From positions 16,714,001 to 16,778,000 of the forward strand of contig JALMGJ010000008.1 in the NCBI GenBank assembly GCA_023362775.1: a stretch of DNA of 64,000 bases. Reading direction: 5' to 3'. This document shows positions 12,485 through 22,165 of the stretch, one piece after another. This DNA is from Charina bottae (taxonomy: Eukaryota > Chordata > Lepidosauria > Squamata > Charinaidae). Made by a program: the position numbers and the translations under genes. The notes beneath the pieces are model-generated. The model saw only the letters and a program-made list of their open reading frames with translations. It had not been told where the DNA came from and did no database searches. Position 1 is the first letter of the stretch, and every line of letters begins with the position of its first letter.

Positions 12485-12740
12485 GTATCAGACCTGAATA
12501 CCGCTGATTTCTTGTTAAAGTCACAAATACCCTTTCTTTGAAAAAATAATAATAAAGAGGTTAATTCTTTTGGGTGCCCTGCTGATTACTGAATATAGTA
12601 ATGAAGGTAAATGAATATAGTTATGAAAATACCCAAGCATGTCCAGTGACGTATGTAAAAATTTGCTGGTGGGTGCTAACAATTTCTTTCTATATATGGT
12701 CTGTAGCTTGAATCATGTCAACTGGATTTCTATTTTCTCA

Positions 12741-12783
12741 GTGGAAACGTTTCGCTCCGTATCCAAGGAGCTTCTTCAGTCTG
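12741..12783 (-). ncRNA. hammerhead ribozyme-like motif of the Penelope-like element
   Basis: Read on the minus strand: core box CTGAAGA (12779-12773), a helix II made of GCTCC pairing with GGAGC around an 8-nt loop, then GAAA (12753-12750) followed by CG. Flanking CTCAG (5') and CTGAG (3') can pair as an outer helix. This matches the CUGANGA / stem II / GAAA hammerhead core reported in Penelope-like terminal repeats. No clear helix III hairpin is seen in this single copy, so self-cleavage is not implied. Confidence 0.7.
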
Positions 12784-12877
12784 AGCAAAGTTAGTAAGGG
12801 AATCCTTAAATATGTTTCTAGGTGGCTGTGTGACCTTACACCTGGGGCTAGGTCATGGTTATTTTGAGATGTTGTTT

Positions 12878-13120
12878 CTAAGTCTCTTTATCATCTAAAG
12901 GAGGATCGGTAAGATCACCATGCTGCTGTTGAGCTTGCGAAATGTTCTTAATCTTCCTAGGCACAGAAGACAAAGCAGGGAGGAAAATAGGGGAAAGATT
13001 GTGCCTGAGGCCCCCACCTCTATTCAAGGAAGGATTTTCCAAGTTGGCATAAATGGATTCCTTGACCCCTCTCTCAAACCACCTATCTTCTCTGTCTAAA
13101 ATGTTCACTAATAATAGCAT
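12878..13120 (-). pseudogene. C-terminus of Penelope-like polyprotein (GIY-YIG domain end)
   Basis: The frame contains LDREDRWFERGVKESIY, followed by PSLNRGGGLRHNLSP. This is the highly conserved end of the GIY-YIG endonuclease that follows the RT in vertebrate Penelope-like polyproteins and nicks the target DNA. The N-terminal GIY and YIG motifs are absent, the upstream frame has a stop, and the fragment is only 80 codons against more than 600 for a full protein. It is therefore a dead fragment. The neighbouring ribozyme motif on the same strand supports the call. Confidence 0.85.
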
Positions 13121-14940
13121 ATTATCTCACAAACCCAGCCTTCATTAGGAACATTTCAGAAGTGTGTTACAAAGTCTAAAGAATTATTTAAAATGTGTTT
13201 TTTTTCCCAATAATGTAATGGAGGTATTATATTTATAACAAGTACAGGTTAGGTAACAGAGAGAGTGAAAGAGAGCATGTGCAATCACTTCTGAAATGTT
13301 CCATTGAAAAATTGTTCTGCCCTGATCATGACAAGCAGGGGGGAAAAAATGCCAGCTCTCCTTCTTATCCCAAAACTCTGCACAATAATGGAAAGATGGC
13401 AATAAACAGTATTCCTGCAGTATTCAGGTTTGAGTGAAAGAAAAACCATGGAATGTTTGTAGTCTAAGGTCTCAAATCCTGAAAACTCTCATGAGCACTG
13501 AGGAAATTGTGAATGGGTTGAAGCAACATTCATCTGTGAACTTAATTAGGGAGGGGAGAGGGTCGGGTTTTGTCCTAAAAGCCTAAAACTGGTATCAAGA
13601 AAGCCTAAATGGAGTCTTGAATTTAGATTTTGTCTTACCAATTTCTTCCAAATCAAATGATACTACATGTCCTGGAATCCTTACTTTTGCATTCTAAACA
13701 TCTGAAGACCGGCTTCAATTATTGATGATGTAAACGAAGAACAGTCTGAGGAATCTGTTCTAAATTAATATTGCACAAATTCCAGGAGTCATCTGAGAAC
13801 AAATGAAAGGTAAAGAATATGTACACTGCCACATAAACTGTCCTTTTTTCTTGTCATGCCTTTTAACAATTTCATACCAAGTTTCCATCTGAACCTATCT
13901 TACCCTCACTAAATATTTTTGGTTTTTCAAATGAGAATAGTAAATATAGCCTACTTTTTAGAACTGTTGCAAATTTTACTGGGATAAGAAGGAGGAAAAG
14001 CAAGCCTATATCTTCCATATATTCCTTATTGTTCTTGCTAAAAATGGAAAGAAAACATGAATATTTCATCGTTATAAATATATATTCCATCTAAAACAGC
14101 ATACCACTTGGGAAATAACTATATTTTAAATAAACAGCCCAGTTATAATGCATGTTACTGTCTACTGTACTTTCAAGTACTTTAAAAAAACTGTAACTAT
14201 AGAAATGATTCTTTCTCCTATTGAGTATGCAATTGAATGCAATTATGGAACTGATACTGAAGTATGAGACATAAGAGGAAAAATCTGTTAGTTTAGCTGT
14301 GTATCCTGTTTCTAATTCAAAATATAGACATTTTCTTACACATTATGAATCACTGATACACATCAGATGCATATTATCTGCAGCTATTTAATTGTGCATC
14401 AACTCATACATTTCTACTTTCTAATCATGAATTTGATTAGCAATAAAATTTAAAAAATAATCAACTTAGCCATAATGAATCTCTGCCCTTTCCATATATA
14501 CCAGATATTTTTACAAAAAATCAAGCAATATATGGTATTAAATACTAAACTTTCAGCAATGCTTAATTATGTCAGCAGTGTTTGTTTCATATGAGCACTG
14601 TTTGTTTTCCAATTCTCACACATTTATTATGAGGTGTAAGAGATGGGGCACGTTGGCTGCTGAGATGAAGAACTAGGAAGGAATTATCATCTGGCCATCC
14701 AATTGGCCTTGTAAACTGGGTTAGACACTGGGAAATGACCATGTTTTAGTACTCTGTGATAACAGACTTACAACTTGAATTGAGTAGCACACACTTGTAA
14801 AAAATCTATCCAACTAATTAATAAAAGATCCTGTTATACACACTACATGTTAAACACTGCTTGTGTTATATTATATATTATGCCTCTCTCATTCCTATCC
14901 AAAATATAGCCCTGAAATGCAAAATTACAGTATTTACAAA
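13121..14940. other. no gene recognised
   Basis: AT-rich sequence. Frames at 13184-13402 and 13872-14090 carry no recognisable motif. Confidence 0.4.
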
Positions 14941-14949
14941 TTTGAAGAC

Positions 14950-15026
14950 ATGAGTAACCCAAGTAACCCTTGGGGGAATTGGGCGGTGATAAATTTGATT
15001 AAATAAATAAATAAATAAATAAATAA
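14950..15026 (+). mobile_element. very short L2-type LINE 3' end
   Basis: GGGGGAATTGGGCGGTGATA followed by AAATTTGATT and (AAAT)n is the terminal motif of squamate L2-like LINEs and of SINEs that borrow their tail. Only the last ~75 bp are present. Confidence 0.65.
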
Positions 15027-15215
15027 TTCTACAAGCCTTCAGGTTTCCAAACAGGGGTAAATTGGGTCAAGAACATTAAAATGGGGGGGGGGGCTTGATC
15101 AGGCAATTAAAGACCTGCCCCTTTTTAATATGCATCATACACACATTAGGAAGGGCAGGGCTTTAATTGTAATGGTATGTGGGAATGACCTTGAGAGACA
15201 GGAGGAAGAACCACA

Positions 15216-15648
15216 GCCTAGACCAGAGCTTTCCAAACTGTGTGTTGTGACACGTTAGTGTGTCGGCTGCAGTGTCTGGGTGTGTCGTAGCTGCTGCTGC
15301 CTCCAAGCCCTGCCAGGATTTCACGCAGGTCCTAGTGCCTGCCTTGTGACTTGCTGCCTCCAAACCTTCCCTGCCAGGATTCCGCGCAGGTCCTAGTGCC
15401 TGCCTTGTGCCTTGCTGCCTCCAAACCTGCCCTGCCAGGATTCCGCGCAGGTCCTAGTGCCTGCCTTGTGCCTTGCTGCCTCCAAACCTGCCCTGCCAGG
15501 ATTCCGCGCAGGTCATAGTGCCTGCCTTGTGCCCCACTGTAAGAATGTGTCACGAAATGATGCCGTGCTGTAAGAGTGTGTCGCGAAGTGATGCATGTCT
15601 AAAAAGTGTGTCACCAACATGAAAAATTTGGAAAGCTCTGGCCTAGAC
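15216..15648. mobile_element. hAT MITE family A, copy 2 (complete, 417 bp plus 8-bp duplications)
   Basis: The element body is 15224-15640, starting CAGAGCTTTCCAAA and ending TTTGGAAAGCTCTG, a terminal inverted repeat with the CAGNG start typical of hAT transposons. It is flanked by the exact 8-bp duplication GCCTAGAC (15216-15223 and 15641-15648). There is no transposase, so it depends on a relative. Most of the body is a 61-bp minisatellite. Confidence 0.92.
15290..15535 (+). repeat. 61-bp minisatellite inside the hAT MITE
   Basis: About four head-to-tail units of 61 bp, each with CTGCCTCCAA, CCTGCCAGGATT and GCAGGTC(C/A)TAGTGCCTGCC. Units two to four are nearly identical; the first is more diverged. 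The array expands the element without disturbing its ends. Confidence 0.9.
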
Positions 15649-15699
15649 AATGGTCTGATAAATGAAATTTTAATCCAAAGGAGGAGGAGTGGCAAAAGT

Positions 15700-16935
15700 G
15701 TCTCAGAAGGGACCCTCCCTAGTTTTCAGTAGAGTAAAAGGGAGAGACAGGAGGGGCACTTTCAGACTTGCAAGAGTCTGTTACTGTAACCTTACAACAA
15801 AGATAGATCTAGTACTCCTGACTGTGTTTCTTGTCTGGACTACCTCGCAAAGCTAACACCAATAGACGTGTTGTACCTTCTATTTCGACACTATTGACCC
15901 CTCCCTGCATATGCCAGTTTTTCCAACTTCACACTCCTTAGGTGCACAGAGGTGGCACCAATTACATTAAGAAGAGCTGTAGATGGGTATGAAGCAAAGC
16001 ATTCTTGTGGCAAAAGTTCCTATATCCATTCCACTTTTTCTACTGTATTAAACAACAAGCAGCTCCTAGGTACACAAGAAATCTTTTAAAAGACAATATA
16101 ACCCCCCCCCCAAAAAAAAAAAAAAAAACCCAGCATGAACTGGCATGCTCTGGAACAACTGTGGAAATTTTTAAAAAGCTAATTGTCATCCACCAACCAA
16201 ATTATTAAAACTTAAAATATTGTATGTCTCTCAAATACTGGGAATAATTCTTCTCACATCAAAACAGATGCCCTTTCCCCATTAGGGATGTGCAAATCCC
16301 TCAAAATCCTGGCTGCTTTACTGTCCAGATTAGTAGAAAAAAGGCAGAAGGTAGAAAAGTGCAACCCAGGCAGCCAAGACAGATGTAGATTGTGGAACAA
16401 GGCATAAATTATCACTGCCAAAAAATACTCATTAAATTTAGAAAATCGAGGAGAGTTGATATGTAAGTAAGATATGACCTGGAAAACATACAGTTAGAAT
16501 ATAAGATTAGTATAAGGAACAGATTCAATACACTTATGCAGAAATGAATCAGAGGAGTTATAGAAAGAGTCAATGTACAAACAAAGTGGAAAAAATATTC
16601 TCAAAATTTCAGATGAACATATCCATCTGTTTTTCAAAGCAAGCTATCATGTCAGTCAGAGAAAGACAGAAGATAAAAACCATAGTATAGTAACGACTAT
16701 AACAATTGAACATAAACTATAAACATCAAACAAAAAAGGATTAAGAAAAGATACCTCAATCAAAAATATCAACAAATAGAGGAAGTTTTTTTAAAAAGGA
16801 AAAAGATTTTTTATGATCAGAGAAATTAAAGGGCATTTTATATTTAAGGTATGACTATTTAAGAATAGTAATGGAAGAACTAGTAGAGACAAATTAGGTA
16901 AAAGAAGATGGAAACCCTTAATAAATGGAGCTGTA
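15700..16935. other. no clear gene; poly-C/poly-A tract at 16103-16128
   Basis: Moderately AT-rich sequence without a recognisable domain. A C-tract followed directly by an A-tract lies at 16103-16128. From about 16500 the sequence may already be decayed RTE, but I cannot read protein from it. Confidence 0.4.
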
Positions 16936-17203
16936 GAAAAACAGAAACTTTTGTACCAAAAGAATATATTCAGGACCCCATCTGAAAGTGAGATTCAAGA
17001 GGCAGTACACGAACTTTCGAACATGAAATTACCAGATTCAGATGAAATATCCAGTGAAGTTACAGAGTTAGCTAAATAGTTAAAAATGCAGACAGTGTGG
17101 TCTAGAGACTGGAAGAGTTTATATGATACTAAAGGAGGAAAATTAAAGATAATGTGCAAATAACTGAATCATAGCACTAAGTCCTTTCCCAAGTAGAATT
17201 TTC

Positions 17204-17470
17204 TTGAAGATTTTACAAAGAAGAATAGAGCCATACTTAAGGGGAAAAAATGCCAGGATAACAGGAAGAATTCTGAAAAAGCAGAGATATATGGGGTGGA
17301 TAATGGAAAGGACAAAAGAATGTAAGAAGGAGGTTGTCCTTTGTTTTATTAAGACTTTTGATTGTGTAGACCTTGCCAGAATGTGGAATATATTAAAGCT
17401 AATAGGCCTGCCAGAACAACTGATTAGTCTTCTGAGGAACCTCTACAGTGACCAAAAAGCTTTTTTTTAA
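17204..17470 (+). pseudogene. RTE reverse transcriptase fragment
   Basis: The 88-codon frame contains CFIKTFDCVDLARMWNILKL and LPEQLISLLRNLYSDQKAFF, matching the RTE RT region just before the GCILSP motif. The catalytic YADD region is not preserved downstream. The first half of the frame has no clear counterpart because of earlier frameshifts. Confidence 0.65.
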
Positions 17471-17771
17471 ATCTGGGTTTGGGGAAATAGAGTGGTTCAG
17501 AATAGGGAAGCAAATGAGACAAGGATGCATATTGTCCCTATAGCTGCATGTGTCCCCATTCACTTATACAGTAAATATGTTATAAGAATGGCAAGATGAG
17601 AGGAAATGACAGATGAAATCAAAATTGGAGAGCAAACCATTACAAAAGTAAAGTATGCAGAAAACACATTTTTTGTTAGGAATTAAGGAAGGTTTAGGAA
17701 AGATCGTTATGAAAGTAAAACATGGAAAGTAAAACATATGGGTTAATGTAAAGTATTAAGCAAAGTAAGAT

Positions 17772-17945
17772 ATGGCTGTTGTGGGTCTTCCGGGCTGTGT
17801 GGCCGTGTTCTGGAAGTTGTGGTTCCTAACGTTTCGCCAGCATCTGTGGCCAGCATGTGGATGCTGGCCACAGATGCTGGCGAAACGTTAGGAACCACAA
17901 CTTCCAGAACACGGCCACACAGCCCGGAAGACCCACAACAGCCAT
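17772..17945. repeat. perfect 85-bp-arm palindrome (foldback element)
   Basis: Two 85-bp arms (17772-17856 and 17861-17945) are exact reverse complements, separated by GTGG (17857-17860). The right arm contains GATGCTGGCGAAACGTTAGG and is followed by TGAACTCCGGCCGTGAAAGC, a text I associate with a dispersed squamate repeat. The perfect arms contrast with the badly decayed RTE around them, pointing to recent formation or ongoing arm-to-arm conversion. Confidence 0.93.
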
Positions 17946-18539
17946 TGAACTCCGGCCGTGAAAGCCTTCGACAATACAAAGTAAGATAATGTCAGATTGC
18001 ATGCTTAGATAATTTAGAGGATGAATAAGTGAAAATAGTAGACTGTTTTCTTGTGTTCAAGAAGAGGTAAAGATGGCAATTGTAGTGGAGAAATAGAGAA
18101 GATTAATACTAGGGAGGAAGGCAATGGCAAATTTAAACAAGATCATGAAAGGTAAGGTCATTTCAATGACAAAAATTAGAATAATTAAACCAATTATTTT
18201 AATTGTGATGCATGATTGTGAAAGCTGGACACTGAAAGAGAATAAGAGAAGACAAACACCTTCAAATTACACGTGTGGACACAGTTACTATGAGTACCAT
18301 GGATTACAGGAAGAACAAATAAATCAGTCCTGAACCAAAATCAGTCCTTGCTCCCTTGAGGTAATATCAGTAGTGAGAAATATATATAGTAAAACTGTCA
18401 ATCCAGAATGTTTGTTTTTGTCAAATGCCATTGCAATGAACCATGATACTGAGTAGCTTACAATTCTTCTATAGACTAACTGTGGTTAAAAACAACAGAA
18501 ATACAAAAATCTAAACAATGATCCAAAAACAGTAGCTGA

Positions 18540-18870
18540 AGAGTCTTTTTACTTCCAGTGTTACAAACCTTGGAAGCAGTCTCATAATTCTATTCCATCC
18601 CAAGAGGCAGGTCTACACTGGACTTTGAAAATGTAATAGGGAAGGGCCTGTCCTTTCACTGGGAGGAGGCTGTTCCAAAAGAGGGGTTGCCACCAAGAAG
18701 ACTTGACCTTGTGCTCTCTGATATCCATAATCCAGAGGCAAAACCAGTAGCATGCTTTCCCTAAGAATCTCATTGGATGGGCGGATTCCACCCAAATCAG
18801 GCAATCTCAAAGCCTAGCCCTAACAACCAGCATCATAAATAGCACCCAAACCAACCTGCAGCCAATGCAT
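18540..18870 (-). mobile_element. old L2-type LINE relic (ORF2 C-terminus)
   Basis: Minus-strand translation reads MHWLQVG, then further on WWQPLFWNSLLPVKGQALPY. This parallels the L2 ORF2 C-terminal pattern LHWLPV ... AAPTLWNSLPPEIRQAPTL. Stops and frameshifts are frequent, so this is an old copy. Confidence 0.45.
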
Positions 18871-20847
18871 CTGCCTTAGAAGTGTCTTATGGCATAATGA
18901 ATCATGCCCTTTACTACCTAACTTCATTTTCCTTACTTGTCTTTGCAAATTCCAATATGAACCACACCCATACCAATCTCATAAAGGTGACAAATCTGAG
19001 TCACCATCTTTAGCATTTCGACAGATACTATGTTAGTCTTGAATTAATTATGAACTGCCACATTTTATAATCTAAAAAAATATATATCTTGAACTTAATT
19101 TTTTCTGTGGCTGACAGTGCATTAATACTTTACAGCAGACTAAAATGTCAAGTTAAGATTTGGCTCACTGGGGCTGCATCCTTTTGCCAGGCAAAAATTT
19201 TGTTCAAATACATTTTTCAGATAAATAGAACTGATTATAGAACTGCATCCTCAAGGATTCAGACCTGAGATGAAGCCTCCTGGAAGAGGTACATGTCGTG
19301 TAATTGTCAGAATTCAGACATTGCTAAAGAAAGTAAAAGGGACCTTGTATTTTTGGTGCTTTTTAAACATTTTAAGATAATGTAAGTTAATACATGTGAA
19401 AGATTCTTCAAACAACCAGGAAACAATAAAAATTTCTAGTAAGTGTTGGTCACCCTGAGAATGTTCTTTACTAAAAGCGTTATATCTACCTAATAATTTA
19501 TACATTGTTCCTTTTGTTCTGGATTGTTAAAATGTACTGATTTGGGGAAGTGTGGTTGCAGACAGTACAGTTGCACTAAATATTGGAGAGGGACTAAAGG
19601 GATCCAGGCAATAGCAGAAAAAGACCTATTGAAGAAAATATTTCCTTTATGAGAAAAGGCCTTCCTCACTGGGGCATCTGTCAAACACTCCAATCTACTG
19701 AGGATTTCAGAGTAATATTATTCTTGCCTTAATTTGCAAAGAACTGAAATATTTTTAATGGATAAAACTCTCTTAGCAAATTGCAGAACAAAATCCACAC
19801 AGGATTGTGATGGTAATAATTATTCTAGCATTGTATAGTGATTTTAGTGTCTTCAGAGCATCCCCACATCCACATATCATCACAGCAATCCATATATCAA
19901 GAGTTGTCACCGGGACTGGAAAACTTTGCCCTAGGAGCTATGATTATGCTGTATCCTTTGTTGTAAAGTATTCTCATAATGTTTGTCCTGGGGTCTTCCT
20001 GTCTGGAAAAAGCTCAAAATCCAGCCTTTCTGAATTGAGGAATTCTTCAGAACACAGTGGTAGTTTGAACTGATAGTTCTGACAGCAAGGGGAGAAGAAT
20101 GCAAGAAGACTAAAAACATTATAATTTCTGTGAAATAACTGAAGAAACAATGGCAGCAGCTACACTGGAATGAGGAATACCTTAATAGCACTGGCAGGAA
20201 GGTGGCTTCATGATAGTTTCATGATATTAAACTTGCAATGAAGGTTTAGGTTGGGAAGCAGGGGAAGCATGGTATATAATCTATTTGGGAAGGAGATGCA
20301 ATTAAGTTCCAAATCTGATCAGAAACGCTCTTCCCTTCAGCTTTTTCTGAAAGACTCTCACCCCTGAAATCATAGTTTAGGACCATTTAGGCTCATACAG
20401 GAAGAAAAGCCTGGCAGGTATTGTAGGAAAGATGAAAATACAACATGGCAAAATTTATAGGGAATCCTTCCTGCCATATTGCTCTCTCCAGCTTGCAAAT
20501 GTGACCTTTTGCTCAGATTTAATAGCAACTCTGTATCAGGAAAAAAGCATCCATTCTGAGGAGAAGGAACAAGCACACAGGCATTCTTTGACATATTGAC
20601 TGGATTACAAATCTCATCAGTGCTGATCCCATGAATGCAAGAAGGGGATTGCAAATATTTAAGCAAGCAGAACTGGAAAGACTTTTGTGAACTTGCACCT
20701 GGGGAAGGAGATGACTAGGGAGCTTCTCTGAATAATGCACATTGAACAGACAAAGGCTAAACCTCCTGAATTTTTATCCATTTAAGGAAAGAAGAAAAAT
20801 AACATTTTGAGCTTCTTTTTTCATCAATAACTGAAACCACCAAGAAG
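18871..20847. other. no gene recognised
   Basis: AT-rich sequence with several 60-100-codon frames lacking any recognised motif; no repeat end seen. Confidence 0.4.
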
Positions 20848-20911
20848 AACTATGGAGTCCATGGGGTCACAAAGAGTCAGGTATGACTTAAAGACTGAAC
20901 AGGAACAACAA
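20848..20911 (+). mobile_element. Bov-B 3' terminus fragment
   Basis: GTCCATGGGGTCACAAAGAG and AAAGACTGAAC ... AACAACAA match the end of Bov-B LINEs (GTCACGAAGAGTCGGA ... GACTGAAC). It abuts directly the RT part of the next Bov-B copy, so two Bov-B fragments are joined head to tail. Confidence 0.65.
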
Positions 20912-22165
20912 GGTAACGCTCAAGATCTTGCAAGGTAGACCCCAGCAATTCATGGAGCAAGAATTGCCAGATATACAAGCTGGGTTTAGAAAAGGCAGAG
21001 GAACTAGAGACCAAATTGCCAATATCTGCTGGATAATGGAGAAAGCCAGGGAGTTTCAGAAAAACATCTATTTCTGTTTCATTGACTATTCTAAAGCCTT
21101 TGACTGTGTGGATCATAACAAATTGTGGCAAGTTCTTGGTGGTATGGGGATACCAAGTCATCTTGTTTGCCTCCTGAGGAAACTCTATAACGACCAAGTA
21201 GCAACGGTAAGAACAGACCACGGAACAACGGAATGATTTAAGATTGGGAAACGAGTACGGCAGGGTTGTATACTCTCACCCTACCTATTCAACCTGTACG
21301 GAGAACTCATCATGCAACGTGCTGGGCTTGATGAATCCAAGGCTGTAGTTAAAATCGCTGGAAGAAATATTAACAATCTCAGATATGTAGATGATACCAC
21401 TTTGATGGTTGAAAGCGAGGAGGAGATGAGGAGCCTTCTGACGAAGGTGAAAGAAGAAAGTACAAAAGCTGGGTTGCAGTTAAACCTCAAAAAAACCAAG
21501 ATTATGGCAACGAGCTTGATTGATAACTGGCAAATAGAGGGAGAAATAGTGGAGGCAGTGACAGACTTTGTATTTCTAGGTGCAAAGATTACTGCAGACG
21601 CTGACTGCAGCCAGGAAATGAGAAGACGTCTACTTCTTGGGAGGAGAGCAATGGCAAATCTTGATAAAATAGTTAAGAGCAGAGACATCACACTGACAAC
21701 AAAGGTCTGCATAGTTAAAGCAATAGTATTCCCCGTAGTAACCTATGGCTGCGAGAGCTGGACCATAAGGAAGGCTGAGCGAAGGAAGATAGATGTTTTT
21801 GAACTGTGGTGTTGGAGGAAAATTCTGAGAGTGCCTTGGACTGCTAGAAGATCAAACCAGTCCATACTCCAGGAAATAAAGCCAGACTGCTCACTTGAGG
21901 GAATGATATTAAAGGCAAAACTGAAGTACTTTGGCCACATAATGAGAAGACAGGATACCCTGGAGAAGAAGCTGATGCTAGGGAAAGTGGAAGGCAAAAG
22001 GAAAAGGGGCTGACCAAGGGCAAGATGGATGGATGATATTCTGGAGGTGACGGACTCGACCATGGGGGAGCTGGGGATGGTGGCGGCCAACAGGAAGCTC
22101 TGGCGTGGGCTGGTCCATGAAGTCACGAAGAGTCGGAATCGACTGAACGAATAAACAAAAAATTA
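20912..22165 (+). mobile_element. Bov-B (RTE clade) LINE, 5'-truncated
   Basis: The segment carries the RT domain, the C-terminal region and the short 3' end (GTCACGAAGAGTCGGAATCG, ACTGAACGAATAAACAAAAA) of Bov-B. The endonuclease is missing by 5' truncation. Bov-B supplies the reverse transcriptase that mobilises Sauria SINEs; four such SINEs lie in this window and share the AGAGTCGGA-type 3' motif. Confidence 0.92.
20928..22154 (+). pseudogene. Bov-B reverse transcriptase, interrupted by two stops
   Basis: One reading frame runs from the RT N-terminal part (PDIQAGFRKGRGTRDQI, FIDYSKAFDCVDHNKLW) through RQGCILSPYLFNLY, the catalytic box in NNLRYVDDTTLM (YVDD where YADD is usual), YGCESWT, ELWCWRKILRVPWTARRSNQ, KYFGHIMRR, to HEVTKSRNRLNE and TAA at 22152-22154. 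Two stops interrupt it: TGA at 21234-21236, where family members have Trp, and TGA at about 22011-22013. No frameshift is needed to read across them. Endonuclease and start codon are absent. Confidence 0.9.

Larger units (their letters stand above)
12734..13120 (-). mobile_element. Penelope-like element, 3' remnant
   Basis: On the minus strand a GIY-YIG endonuclease C-terminal frame (13120 to 12878) is followed about 100 bp downstream by a hammerhead-ribozyme-like motif. This order, endonuclease end then a terminal-repeat ribozyme, is that of Penelope-like retroelements. The upstream RT is not recognisable here; a stop lies four codons before the first Met. No target duplication was identified. 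Confidence 0.8.
16940..18360 (+). mobile_element. heavily decayed RTE-clade (Bov-B-like) LINE
   Basis: Conceptual translation across frameshifts and stops gives RTE landmarks in order: a segment like SESEIQEAVHELSNMKLPDS before the RT domain; DCVDLARMWNILKLIGLPEQ and SLLRNLYSDQKA near 17360-17460 (the Bov-B DCVDHNKLW region); and KAMANLNKIMKGK followed by HDCESWTLKENKRR near 18110-18255 (Bov-B YGCESWT region). A palindromic element is inserted at 17772-17945. The copy is much older than the one at 20912. Confidence 0.75.

Noticed and set aside
12741..12783. Calling an active ribozyme
   Set aside because: Helix III is not evident in the single copy and the element is truncated; only the conserved core is claimed.
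15290..15535. Regularly spaced direct repeats resembling a CRISPR array
   Set aside because: 61-bp units are contiguous without unique spacers and lie in a eukaryotic MITE.
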